From: Nonomuraea sp. SYSU D8015
GTDB taxonomy: Bacteria > Actinomycetota > Actinomycetes > Streptosporangiales > Streptosporangiaceae
NCBI RefSeq assembly: GCF_008065375.1
Contig: NZ_VJYI01000003.1
Coordinates: 558,001 to 622,000 of the forward strand
Direction: 5' to 3'
Length of the DNA stretch: 64,000 nt
Shown: one piece after another, positions 43,296-51,602 of the stretch
Layout: every line of letters begins with the position of its first letter
Numbering within the stretch: position 1 is the stretch's first letter
Notes under the pieces: model-generated
Seen by the model: only the letters and a program-made list of their open reading frames with translations
The model's database searches: none
Told to the model about the DNA's origin: nothing
Translations under genes and position numbers: made by a program

Positions 43296-44147
43296 ATGTC
43301 CATATCACTTGAGTCCACTGGCACGTTCACCATCGGCGACAAGGCGGTTCACCGTCTCGGGTTCGGGGCCATGAGTCTCACCGGCCCCGGGGTCTGGGGG
43401 CCGCCGCGCGATCACGAAGAGGCCCTCCGGGTGTTGTGCCGGGTCGTGGACCTGGGCGTGGACCTCATCGACACCGCGGACTCCTATGGGCCGTACGTCA
43501 GTGAGGAACTCATCCGGGAGGCGCTGCACCCGTACCCGGAGGGGCTTCTGATCGCGACCAAGGCCGGGTTCGTGCGGCCAGGGCCGGGGCGGTGGGTGCC
43601 CGTGGGGCGGCCGGCCTACTTGCGGCAGGAGGTCGAGATGAGTTTGCGGCGGCTCGGGCTCGAGCGGATCGACCTGCTCCAACTGCACCGCATCGATCCG
43701 GAGGTGCCGCTGGAGGATCAGCTCGGTGAGCTCAAGGCGCTCCAGGAGGAGGGCAAGATCGGCAGCATCGGGCTTTCGGAGGTGAGCGTGGATGAGTTGG
43801 AACGGTCACGCGGCATTGTGGAGATCGCGACCGTGCAGAATCGCTACAGCCTGACCAACCGGGTCTCGGAAGGCGTGTTGCGGCATTGTGAGCGGCAGGG
43901 GATCGGGTTCATTCCGTACAGTCCCATCGCCAAGGGGGCTCTGGCGGCGCCGGGGAGTCCGGTGGAACATGTCGCCAAGGCCATCGGGGCCACGTCTGCG
44001 CAGGTCAGTCTGGCGTGGTTGCTGGCGCACTCGCCGGTGATGATGCCGATTCCGGGCACCTCGTCGGTCGCCCATCTGGAGGAGAACCTTGCGGCCTCCA
44101 CCGTGTCACTGACGGACGAGCAGATGAGCGAGTTGGCCAGCGGGTAG
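43296..44147 (+). CDS. Aldo/keto reductase
   Basis: A 283-aa NADPH-dependent (betaalpha)8 reductase. The catalytic tetrad is visible: Asp and Tyr in DTADSYGPYVSEEL, Lys in IATKAGFV and His in LLQLHRIDP. The C-terminal cofactor loop is PIPGTSSVAHLEENLAA. It reduces aldehydes or ketones; the substrate is unknown. It is 43 bases after the sulfatase on the same strand and may belong to the same transcript, where it could act on a released sugar, but codon use shifts to more G-ending codons. I chose the ATG at 43296; another in-frame ATG nine bases upstream has a GAGGGG site and is equally possible. Confidence 0.9.
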   Translation: MSISLESTGTFTIGDKAVHRLGFGAMSLTGPGVWGPPRDHEEALRVLCRVVDLGVDLIDTADSYGPYVSEELIREALHPYPEGLLIATKAGFVRPGPGRWVPVGRPAYLRQEVEMSLRRLGLERIDLLQLHRIDPEVPLEDQLGELKALQEEGKIGSIGLSEVSVDELERSRGIVEIATVQNRYSLTNRVSEGVLRHCERQGIGFIPYSPIAKGALAAPGSPVEHVAKAIGATSAQVSLAWLLAHSPVMMPIPGTSSVAHLEENLAASTVSLTDEQMSELASG

Positions 44148-44164
44148 GGCGGCGGACTGGCCTC

Positions 44165-44794
44165 CTAGGCCAAGATCTCGGCCGGATCGAAGGAGACAGG
44201 AAAGGGCTCGGTCAGCGTGAGCGTTTCGCCCGCCTTGGCGTGGGTGATCACTTCGTATCCATCCTGGCCGAGGTGGAGGACCTCAACACACGGAATGTCG
44301 GCTCCTTCGAGCTCGACCCTGATGAAGACCTTGATGCCGGCCTTCGCATACTTGGGCGGCTTGATCTCGTAGTCCCGTCGGCGGTTGCCGGACCCAGGGC
44401 TGACGACCTCGACCACTGCCAGGACTTCGGACGCCGGGAAGACGACCATGCGGGACATGACCAGGTCACGGGGCAGCACGGCCACGTCGGGAATGAGCCC
44501 GTCCTCCTCCCCCACCCTCACGTTGACCGTCTCCACCACCACGAGATCCGGCCTGACCGCATTAGCAGCCACTTGCAGAATCGTCCGCAAACCGCCAGCG
44601 CACAGTGCGTGCAGTCCCATGGGAACAGGACTCACGAGGAAACTCCCGTCGATCAACTCGATGCGCTCCCCGGATTCGGGCAGCTTGAGCCAGTCGTCGA
44701 CGGTGTAACCGGTGACCCGACCGAGAGGGAACAGCACGGTACGCATGGGCGGCGGATGCGCGGCCAGCCAGCCTTCGCTCGGCAGAGCACTCAT
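44165..44794 (-). CDS. Uma2-family (DUF820) PD-(D/E)xK-fold protein
   Basis: A 209-aa protein with the Uma2 pattern. It has an N-terminal GYTVDDWLKLPESGERIELIDG segment in two parts (VDDWLKLP and RIELIDGSFLVSP). Then come DLVVVETVNVRV, IPDVAVLP with the active-site Asp and AVVEVVSPGS with Glu. The conserved Lys/Tyr helix is KPPKYAKAGI. These proteins adopt a restriction-endonuclease-like fold and are numerous in actinomycetes and cyanobacteria; their targets are unknown. It stands alone, convergent with the aldo/keto reductase. ATG 44794 is preceded by GCGAGG; an ATG six codons further upstream is an alternative. Confidence 0.9.
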   Translation of the reverse strand: MSALPSEGWLAAHPPPMRTVLFPLGRVTGYTVDDWLKLPESGERIELIDGSFLVSPVPMGLHALCAGGLRTILQVAANAVRPDLVVVETVNVRVGEEDGLIPDVAVLPRDLVMSRMVVFPASEVLAVVEVVSPGSGNRRRDYEIKPPKYAKAGIKVFIRVELEGADIPCVEVLHLGQDGYEVITHAKAGETLTLTEPFPVSFDPAEILA

Positions 44795-44954
44795 GTCCTC
44801 GCCACCTTCCATAAGCTGAGTCTCGCATGCCGCACCCCATCACGGCTATACGCGTTCACGCGATCACACCGGGTGACGCGGCAACATTAGCCGAGCTTGA
44901 CTCACCCTGCTCCCTCTTTGCAAATGTTCGCGTACGGTCCGTGATCACTAGTGA

Positions 44955-46196
44955 TCAGTACGGGTTGGTGATCACCAGGTCCTGCGCGGGGAACAACGTC
45001 AGCACCCGGCACCCGTCCTCCGTCACCACCACCTCCTCCTCGATCCTCGCCGCCGAGAACCCGTCGCTCGCCGGACAGTACGTCTCCAGCGCGAACACCA
45101 TCCCGGCCCGCAGCTCGATCGGCTCCCTCATGCTGTTCAGCCGCGAGATGATCGGCCGCTCGTGCAGGCCCAGCCCCAGCCCGTGCCCGAACTGCAGCCC
45201 GAAGGCCGCCATCTCGTCCGAGAAGCCGAACTCGGTGGCGCGAGGCCACACCGCGGCCACCTGGTCGGTGCCCACGCCGGGCTTGATCATGGCGATCGAG
45301 GCGTCCATCCACTCCCGGGCCTTCGCGTACGCCTCCCGCTGCGCGGCCGTCGCGCTGCCGACCCCGAACGTCCGGTAGTAGCAGGTCCGGTAGCCGTTGA
45401 AGGAGTGGATGATGTCGAAGAACGCCTGGTCGCCGGGGCGGATCAGGCGGTCGGAGAAGTTGTGCGGATGCGGGTTGCAGCGTTCGCCGCTCACCGCGTT
45501 CACAGCCTCCACCTGGTCGGAGCCCATCTCGTAGAGGCGTTTGTTAGCCAGGGCGACGATCTCGTTCTCGCGGACGCCGGGCTTCAGCGCCTCGACGATG
45601 TCCTGGTAGACGCCGTCCACCATGGCCGCGGCCTGGGTCAGGAGCATGATCTCGTCGGGAGACTTGATGACGCGGGCGTCCAGCATGAGTTGCTGACAGT
45701 CGATCATGGTCAAGCCTTGGCGCTGCATCTCGAACAGGAACGGCGGTTCGACGATGTCCACCCCGACGGGCTCACCGGCCAGCCCGGCGTCCTCCAGCAG
45801 CCCTTTGATCTGGCGGACGGCGTCGGCCATCAAGCCAGCGGTCGGGGCGATGGCGCCGCGCAGGCCGAGCATGCCGGCGTGGCAGTCGTCCGGGTTCAGC
45901 CACGGGCTGTAGAGCCTGTGGTGCCGGGCGGCCGAGCCGAAGTCCCACAGGCGCACCGGGCCGCCGCGGGTGAGCAGGGCGTACCTGGTCATCTTGTCGC
46001 CGAGGGCGCCGCCGATCCAGGTCTGGGTGACGTACCTGATGTTGTAGAAGTCGAAGAGGAGGAACGCGCCGCACCGGCTCGACTCGAGTGAGGCTCGGGC
46101 GCGGCTCAGGCGGTAGTCCCTGAGCCGGGCGAAGTCGACGCGCTCCTCGAAGTCGACGCCCATGTGGCCGGGGGCGGGCAGCGGACGGCCGGTCAT
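44955..46196 (-). CDS. M24-fold enzyme (creatinase/aminopeptidase P superfamily) with one altered metal-ligand position
   Basis: A 413-aa pita-bread-fold protein. The N-terminal domain is creatinase-like (about 20-175). In the C-terminal M24 domain, Asp261 (AFFDIIHSF), His338 (FGHGLGLGLHERP), Glu371 (FALETYCPA) and Glu386/387 (ARIEEEVVV) occupy ligand positions. The second Asp, expected eleven residues after Asp261 in a GYCSDITRTF-like segment, is Cys272 in GYRTCYYRTF. Full dinuclear peptidase chemistry is thus doubtful. Creatinase and other M24 lyases or hydrolases also depart from the ligand set. It is the last gene of a seven-gene catabolic operon (ATGA overlap with the dehydrogenase gene), so a small-molecule hydrolase is more likely than a peptidase. 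Confidence 0.85.
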   Translation of the reverse strand: MTGRPLPAPGHMGVDFEERVDFARLRDYRLSRARASLESSRCGAFLLFDFYNIRYVTQTWIGGALGDKMTRYALLTRGGPVRLWDFGSAARHHRLYSPWLNPDDCHAGMLGLRGAIAPTAGLMADAVRQIKGLLEDAGLAGEPVGVDIVEPPFLFEMQRQGLTMIDCQQLMLDARVIKSPDEIMLLTQAAAMVDGVYQDIVEALKPGVRENEIVALANKRLYEMGSDQVEAVNAVSGERCNPHPHNFSDRLIRPGDQAFFDIIHSFNGYRTCYYRTFGVGSATAAQREAYAKAREWMDASIAMIKPGVGTDQVAAVWPRATEFGFSDEMAAFGLQFGHGLGLGLHERPIISRLNSMREPIELRAGMVFALETYCPASDGFSAARIEEEVVVTEDGCRVLTLFPAQDLVITNPY

Positions 46197-47173
46197 GAGC
46201 TCGGCCTCTCAGTCCCGCGTTCGGGGCCCAGCCCGTCGTCCACGGGCACGTCCTCGGGCTCGAGTTCCAGCCCGGCCGCGGCGGCCTGGAGGTCCAGGAG
46301 GATCGCGAAGTCCTCCCCCACCCGGCCCGAGCTGACGGCGGCCTGGACGAGTTGCGCGGTGGCCGCGGTGACGGGCATGGGCACGTCCAGGTCGCGGGCG
46401 GCGGCCAGGCCGAGGTCGAAGTCTTTCCGCAGAAGGACCGGGGTGAACGTGGGCGTGTAGTCGAGGCGCACGAACGCCGGCGACTTGTAGCGGGTGAACT
46501 CCGAGCCCAGGACGCTGTTGTTGACGAAGTCCAGGAACGCGTGCCGGGACACGCCGCCCTTCTCGGCCAGTACGGTGATCTCGGCGAGCGTCTGGGTGAC
46601 GACGCCGAGCAGCAGGTTGTGGGCGATCTTCACCAGGCGGGCGGTCTCCCCCTCGCCCGCGTAGACGACCGACCTGCCCAGGTGCCCGAGCAGCCCGGCC
46701 ACGTCGTCGTAGTCGTCGCGCGGGCCGGAGACGACCAGGGACGCCTTCCCTGCGCGCACGGCCTTGCCGTTGCCGCTGACCGGGGCGGCCAGGAACGCCA
46801 CCCCACGCGAGGCGCATTCCTGCCGGGCGGCGGCCGACTGCTCCATGGAGATCGTCGAGCAGTCCACCACCACACCCGGCCGGGAGGCCGTCGAGCCGTC
46901 GGTCGACGCGCCGGCAGTCGCGCCGTCGCCGAGCAGGTCCCTCAGCACCTCGTCGAGGTCGGCCGCAGTGCCGACCATGGTGAAGACCACGTCGCGGTCA
47001 CGTAGATCGGCGAGCGCGTCCGTGACCGTCACGCCGTGCGAGCGCAAGGGCTCGGCCTTGGCACGGGTGCGGTTCCAGACGGTCAGGTCCACACCGGCCC
47101 GGGCCAGCCGCTCGGCCATGGGCGCTCCCATGCGGCCGGTGCCGATCCAGCCCACTCGCTGTTTCTGGGTCAT
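46193..47173 (-). CDS. 3-hydroxyisobutyrate dehydrogenase-family NAD(P)-dependent oxidoreductase
   Basis: A 326-aa beta-hydroxyacid dehydrogenase. The Rossmann nucleotide motif is VGWIGTGRMGAPMAERLA (8-25). The substrate motif is APVSGNGKAVRAGKASLVVSG, and the catalytic Lys is in RLVKIAHNLLLG. A short Gly/Ser/Thr-rich insert (GATAGASTDGSTAS, near 92-105) is unusual. The family oxidises beta-hydroxy acids or reduces the semialdehydes. It overlaps both neighbours by ATGA (hydrolase upstream, M24 enzyme downstream), which argues for consecutive steps in one catabolic route. The substrate is unknown. Confidence 0.9.
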   Translation of the reverse strand: MTQKQRVGWIGTGRMGAPMAERLARAGVDLTVWNRTRAKAEPLRSHGVTVTDALADLRDRDVVFTMVGTAADLDEVLRDLLGDGATAGASTDGSTASRPGVVVDCSTISMEQSAAARQECASRGVAFLAAPVSGNGKAVRAGKASLVVSGPRDDYDDVAGLLGHLGRSVVYAGEGETARLVKIAHNLLLGVVTQTLAEITVLAEKGGVSRHAFLDFVNNSVLGSEFTRYKSPAFVRLDYTPTFTPVLLRKDFDLGLAAARDLDVPMPVTAATAQLVQAAVSSGRVGEDFAILLDLQAAAAGLELEPEDVPVDDGLGPERGTERPSS

Positions 47174-48240
47174 CGGGTCGTGCCTTTCAGCCGCTGGGCC
47201 AGCCAGTCGGCGGTGTAGGGGCGGTGCCAGGGGGCCAGGTTGGCGCAGCCGTGGTTGCCTTCCTCCAGCATGAGCAGCTCGCTGTCGCCGCTCGTGGCGG
47301 CGGCCAGCCGCTCGGCCTGCCGCCACGGGACGAGGCGGTCCTTGCGGCCGAAGACCACGAGCAGCGGAGCGGTGATGGCGTTCGCGGTGCCCTCCAGGGT
47401 GAGGGTGTACGCGATGCGCCGGGCCTCCTCCTCGGTGCGCGCGCCCGCCCGGACGCGGAAGGTGTCCCTGGTGAGCCGGGGCAGGTCGGACCAGCAGTCG
47501 CCGAAGTCGTACGGCCCCGAGAGCGCGACGCACGCCTTGATCCGGTCACCGGCCGCGGCCGTCACCCGGGGCGCGTAGTAGCCGCCGAGGCTGACTCCCC
47601 ACACCCCGATCCTGGCGGGGTCGATGGGCGGCTGGGCGGCCAGCGCGTCGAGCAGCGCCTTGCCGGGCAGCGACCAGTCGGCCCTGATCGGCAGGTCGTA
47701 CTCGGCCTCGCCCTGCCCGGGCCCGTCCACGGCGAACGTGGCCAGCCCTCGTTCGAGGAACAGCCGCTCGACCTCGCGGTGCTCCTCTTTGGCCGAGTCC
47801 AGCCCGGACAGCATGAGCACCGCCGGATGTGGCCCCGGACCCGGTGGGATCCTCAGCACGCCGGCGAGCAGCCCGCCCTCGAAGTCGATCTCGATGCGCA
47901 GCCCGGGCGGCGACAGGTGCGGCAGGGCGTCGTCGAGGCAGGTCACCGCCCGCCGATGGGCCCGGCGCATCTGGTCGAGGTCGTTGACGAACACGAACTT
48001 GGCGAAGTGGAAGTAGAGCGCGGCCTGCGCGAGGTGCTGCCCGGCCGACAGCAGGCGGCCGGTGGCCAGCGCCTGCCGGCCCAGCGTCTCGTGCTCGGCG
48101 GCCATCGACGACCAGGCCGCGCACCAGCCGTCCCAGCTGCCGAGGTCGCGGGTGACGCGCTCGAAGTCGGAGACGGTCACGCCGTTGGCGGTGAACCGGG
48201 GCCCCCAGTGCGCGATGGCGGAGGCGACCCGCTCGTCCAT
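47170..48240 (-). CDS. Alpha/beta hydrolase of the 2,6-dihydropseudooxynicotine hydrolase/FrsA-like group
   Basis: A 356-aa hydrolase. The N-terminal helical lid (1-110) contains HWGPRFTANGV and DGWCAAWSSMAAEHETLG. The alpha/beta core then shows the nucleophile Ser217 in GVSLG, Asp301 in FGRKDRLVP and His330 in EEGNHGC. Spacing and lid match C-C hydrolases such as 2,6-dihydropseudooxynicotine hydrolase, which cleave a carbon-carbon bond next to a carbonyl; esterase activity is also possible. Its ATG lies 64 bases inside the end of the LivF gene, and a GGAGG site is within that gene. The N-terminal homology supports this start, so the overlap is real and translation is coupled. Confidence 0.85.
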   Translation of the reverse strand: MDERVASAIAHWGPRFTANGVTVSDFERVTRDLGSWDGWCAAWSSMAAEHETLGRQALATGRLLSAGQHLAQAALYFHFAKFVFVNDLDQMRRAHRRAVTCLDDALPHLSPPGLRIEIDFEGGLLAGVLRIPPGPGPHPAVLMLSGLDSAKEEHREVERLFLERGLATFAVDGPGQGEAEYDLPIRADWSLPGKALLDALAAQPPIDPARIGVWGVSLGGYYAPRVTAAAGDRIKACVALSGPYDFGDCWSDLPRLTRDTFRVRAGARTEEEARRIAYTLTLEGTANAITAPLLVVFGRKDRLVPWRQAERLAAATSGDSELLMLEEGNHGCANLAPWHRPYTADWLAQRLKGTTR

Positions 48241-48953
48241 CCTCTGTCACCTCCCAGGTAAAGCGACGCGATCTCGGGGTTGTCCCGGACGGCGGCGGCC
48301 GTGCCGGTCAGGCGGACCTTCCCGCCCTCCATCACCACGCCGTGCGTGGCCAGGCCGAGGCCGAGCCGGACGTTCTGCTCGACCAGCAGCACGGTGGTGC
48401 CCGCCCGGTTGAGGTCGCGGACGACCTCGGCGATCCCGGCCAGGCCGCGCGGGTCGAGGCCGAGCGACGGCTCGTCGAGCAGGATCAGCCGCGGGTCGAG
48501 CATGAGGCACCGGGCGATCTCGACCATGCGCCGCTGGCCGCCGCTGAGGTTGCCGGCGTTGTCGCGGGCCCGCTCGGCCACCAGCGGCATGCGCTCCATG
48601 ACCTGGTCGAGCCGCTCGCGCAGCAGCCTGCGATCTTTGCGGATCAGGTAGCCGCCCATCAGCACGTTCTCCCGTACCGACATGGCCGGGAAGAGGGCGT
48701 GCGACTGCGGCACCTGCGCGATGCCGCGGCGCAGGATCTCGCCGGGCGGGCGCCCGCCGATGAGCTCGCCGTCCATACGGATCTCACCCTCGGCAGGGGC
48801 GAGCAGGCCGCTGATGACGCGCAGCACGGTGGACTTGCCGGCGCCGTTGGGGCCGACCACGCAGGTGATCGTGCGCTCGGCGCACTCCAGGTCGACGCCG
48901 CGCAGCACGCTGCCGCCGCCGTAACCGGCGATCACGCCTTTCAGCTGCAGCAT
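48177..48953 (-). CDS. Branched-chain-amino-acid-type ABC transporter ATPase (LivF-like)
   Basis: A 258-aa ABC ATPase. Walker A is GPNGAGKST near 34-42, the signature LSGGQRRMVEIAR is mid-protein, and Walker B with catalytic Glu is LILLDEPSLGLDP. The switch His is replaced by Gln in LLVEQN, as is normal for LivF. After the usual LivF end (ASLYLGG) about 21 extra Gly/Ser/Pro-rich residues continue into the hydrolase gene. It energises uptake by the Liv-type importer encoded just upstream, its ATG directly abutting the previous stop codon. Confidence 0.92.
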   Translation of the reverse strand: MLQLKGVIAGYGGGSVLRGVDLECAERTITCVVGPNGAGKSTVLRVISGLLAPAEGEIRMDGELIGGRPPGEILRRGIAQVPQSHALFPAMSVRENVLMGGYLIRKDRRLLRERLDQVMERMPLVAERARDNAGNLSGGQRRMVEIARCLMLDPRLILLDEPSLGLDPRGLAGIAEVVRDLNRAGTTVLLVEQNVRLGLGLATHGVVMEGGKVRLTGTAAAVRDNPEIASLYLGGDRGWTSGSPPPSRTGGPGSPPTA

Positions 48954-50723
48954 CTATCTCACCGCCGGGAGCCGGTCGTCTCCGAGGTACGCCTCCAGCA
49001 CCGCCGGGTCCTCCCGCACCTGTCCGGGCGGACCCTCGGCGATCAGCCGCCCGCCCGCGAGCACGGCGACCGGGTCGCACAGGTCGAGCACGAGCGGGAT
49101 GTTGTGCTCGACGACGAGGAAGGTGACGCCTCGCGCGTTGAGCTCGCGGATCACGTCGGTGAGGCGGCCGAGCAGGCTGGGGTTCACGCCGCCCGCGGGC
49201 TCGTCCAGCAGGATCAGCCTGGGCTCCAGCATGAGGACCTGGGCGAGTTCGACGAGCTTCTGCTGTCCGTACGACAGCGCGCCCGCCCTCTGATCGGCGA
49301 AGCGGCCGAGACCCACGAGGTCGAGCAGCTCGCCGGCGCGTTCGGCCTCGTGACCGCGGACGGCGTCGGACACCATCGTGCGCCAGCGGGCGTCGGCCAG
49401 CGGGGCGACCACGTTCTCGCGGACCGTCATCTCCTTGAACAGCCGGGTCACCTGGTACGTCCGCCCGAGCCCGAGATGGCAGCGCCGCCACGGCCGCAGC
49501 CCGTCGACGCGCCGCCCGTCGAACCAGATCTCGCCGGAGTCGGCCGGCAGCCCGCCGGTGACCAGGTTGAACAGGGTGGTCTTGCCGGAGCCGTTCGGGC
49601 CGATCAGGGCGGTGATCGTGCCCTGGCGGACGTCGAGGGAGACGTCGTCGACCGCCGTCAGGCCGCCGAACCGCCTGGACACGCCACGCAGCGACAGCAG
49701 CACGTCACCGGGTTCGGGAGGTTGCGGCACCCGCTCGCGCACCGCCAAAGGCTCGATGTACGCGACCTCGGCCGGACGCCGACGCCGCCACCACGCCTCC
49801 ACGGTCGGCAGGATGCCCTTGGGCAGGAACAGCACGACGAGCACGAGCGCGCCGCCGAACAGCAGCACCCTGGACTGGACGCCGCCCGCGTAGACCGTGG
49901 CCGCCTCGCTGACCAGGTTGACGAGGAACGCCCCCACCACCGGCCCGTACAACGTACCGCGGCCGCCGGTCAGGGCGGCCAGCACGATCGTCACGCTGCC
50001 GAGGATCGCGAAGGAGCCGACCGGGTTGATGAAGGTCAGGTAGTACGCGTAGACGCCGCCGGCCACGCCGATGAAGAACGCGCTGGCCGCGTACGCGACG
50101 ATCTTGAAGCGGGTGGTGTCGACGCCGATCGTGGCGGCCTTGCCCTCGTCCTCCCTGATCGCGATCAGGCCGGTGCCGAGCTTGGTGCGCCTGATCCAGG
50201 CGCTGAACAGCACCGTCAGCACCAGCAGCGCGAGGAACGCGTAGTAGAAGGGGATGTTCTGGAAGTCGCGGTGCCAGAACGGGAGCTCCAGCGTGATCCC
50301 GTCCGAGCCGCGGGTGAGGTCTCTGGCGTTGACGGCGATGATCTGCGCCGCCAGCAGCATGGCGATCGTGATGATCACGAAGGCGTGGCCGCGGGTCCTG
50401 AGCACGACCGCGCCGATGAGCACCGCGATGACCGTAGCCGTCACCCCGCCCAGCGGCGCCACCCACAGCGGGTTGACGCCCCACCGCGCGGCCAGGATCC
50501 CCACCGTGTACGACCCCAGCCCCAGGAACATGCTGTGCCCGAGCGAGACGTACCCGGCGTACCCGGAGATGATGTTCCAGCTCGTCGCCTGGACGGCCAG
50601 CAGGAACCCGAGCAGCAGCACCGCCTGCGGGTACGGCTGCCACGGGTTGATCACCGGATAGACGGCGAGCACGAGCAGGCACGCCGCCGCCACCAGGTGC
50701 GCCCGCCTCGTCCTGGATTTCAT
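48954..50723 (-). CDS. Fused LivM-type permease and LivG-type ATPase
   Basis: A 589-aa fusion. Residues 1-300 are a LivM permease with eight to ten helices. The loop GLIAIREDEGKAATIGVDTTRFK, in two parts (LIAIREDEGKAA, GVDTTRFK), is the typical coupling segment. A linker rich in Arg and Pro (about 305-335) leads into a LivG ATPase. This has Walker A GPNGSGKTT, signature LSYGQQKLVELAQ, Walker B LILLDEPAGGVNP and the His switch in LVVEHN. Separate livM and livG are the common arrangement; fused forms are known in actinobacteria. The start overlaps the LivH stop by ATGA. With LivH and LivF it completes the importer. Confidence 0.92.
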   Translation of the reverse strand: MKSRTRRAHLVAAACLLVLAVYPVINPWQPYPQAVLLLGFLLAVQATSWNIISGYAGYVSLGHSMFLGLGSYTVGILAARWGVNPLWVAPLGGVTATVIAVLIGAVVLRTRGHAFVIITIAMLLAAQIIAVNARDLTRGSDGITLELPFWHRDFQNIPFYYAFLALLVLTVLFSAWIRRTKLGTGLIAIREDEGKAATIGVDTTRFKIVAYAASAFFIGVAGGVYAYYLTFINPVGSFAILGSVTIVLAALTGGRGTLYGPVVGAFLVNLVSEAATVYAGGVQSRVLLFGGALVLVVLFLPKGILPTVEAWWRRRRPAEVAYIEPLAVRERVPQPPEPGDVLLSLRGVSRRFGGLTAVDDVSLDVRQGTITALIGPNGSGKTTLFNLVTGGLPADSGEIWFDGRRVDGLRPWRRCHLGLGRTYQVTRLFKEMTVRENVVAPLADARWRTMVSDAVRGHEAERAGELLDLVGLGRFADQRAGALSYGQQKLVELAQVLMLEPRLILLDEPAGGVNPSLLGRLTDVIRELNARGVTFLVVEHNIPLVLDLCDPVAVLAGGRLIAEGPPGQVREDPAVLEAYLGDDRLPAVR

Positions 50724-51598
50724 GCGGCGTCCTCCCGCAGCCGCGCCCCGAACAGCCCTTGGGGCCGGACCAGCAGCACCGCCATGATCACGAGGTAGAA
50801 CACCAGCGTGGACCAGCCCAGCGAGCCGTAGGTCGCGGTCAGCGTCTCGGCGAGCCCCAGGATCGCGGCCCCGGTCACCGCGCCCGGCAGACTGCCCAGC
50901 CCGCCGAGCACCACGATCCCGAGCAGCCGCGAGATCCACTCGTAGTGCGAGGCAGGGAAGAAGGGATACAGCACCGACAGGATGGACCCGCCGACGCCGG
51001 CCGTGGCGCTGCCGATCGCGAACGCCAGCGCCCCCGTGCCCGCCGCGCTCACGCCGACCAGCGCCGCCCCTGACGGGTTCTGCGTGGCCGCCCTGATCGC
51101 CCGCCCCGTCCACGTCCGGTGCAGCACGTAGTACAGCACCGCCAGCACGCCCGCCGCCGCCGCGAACCCGAACACCTGCGCCTTCGGCAGCGAGATCGCG
51201 CCCACCCGGAACGACTCCTCGAAGTACGACGGGGCGGCCGACTTGAACTTGTTGCCCGCGGTGAGGTTGAGCACCCCCTCGATGACCAGCGCGAACCCGA
51301 ACGTCAGCAGCACCGACATCGACGGCGACGACCCACGGATCCGGGCGATCAGCAGCCGGTACGACAGCCACCCGAACCCGAACATCATGGGCGTGGTGAC
51401 CACGGAGGCCACGATCGGGTCGATCCCGGTCCGGTTCCACAGCCACCAGGTCACCATCGCCACCAGCACCAGGAACGCGCCCTGGGCGACGTTGATGATC
51501 CGCATCACCCCGAAGATCAGCGTCAGCCCGGAGGCCATGAGCGCGTACACGCCGCCGATGAGCAGCCCCAGCGCGATCGCCTGCACGAAGTGCGCCAT
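50720..51598 (-). CDS. Branched-chain-amino-acid-type ABC transporter permease (LivH-like)
   Basis: A 292-aa membrane protein with eight helices, beginning LLIGGVYALMASGLTLIFGV, the classical LivH start. The cytosolic coupling segment GRAIRAATQNPSGAALVGVS is at about 165-185. It pairs with the permease half of the following LivM-LivG fusion to import small polar molecules. Many Liv-type systems in catabolic operons carry aromatic acids, amides or urea rather than amino acids, so the name does not fix the substrate. The ATG at 51598 is five bases after the binding-protein stop, which supplies part of its GGAAG site. Confidence 0.93.
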   Translation of the reverse strand: MAHFVQAIALGLLIGGVYALMASGLTLIFGVMRIINVAQGAFLVLVAMVTWWLWNRTGIDPIVASVVTTPMMFGFGWLSYRLLIARIRGSSPSMSVLLTFGFALVIEGVLNLTAGNKFKSAAPSYFEESFRVGAISLPKAQVFGFAAAAGVLAVLYYVLHRTWTGRAIRAATQNPSGAALVGVSAAGTGALAFAIGSATAGVGGSILSVLYPFFPASHYEWISRLLGIVVLGGLGSLPGAVTGAAILGLAETLTATYGSLGWSTLVFYLVIMAVLLVRPQGLFGARLREDAA

Positions 51599-51602
51599 CG
51601 CG

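Noticed and set aside
44955..46196. DMSP lyase DddP identity for the M24-fold enzyme
   Set aside because: DddP is M24-fold, but its characteristic ligand set and spacing are not reproduced (Thr/Cys where a second Asp is needed), and no DMSP genes are nearby.
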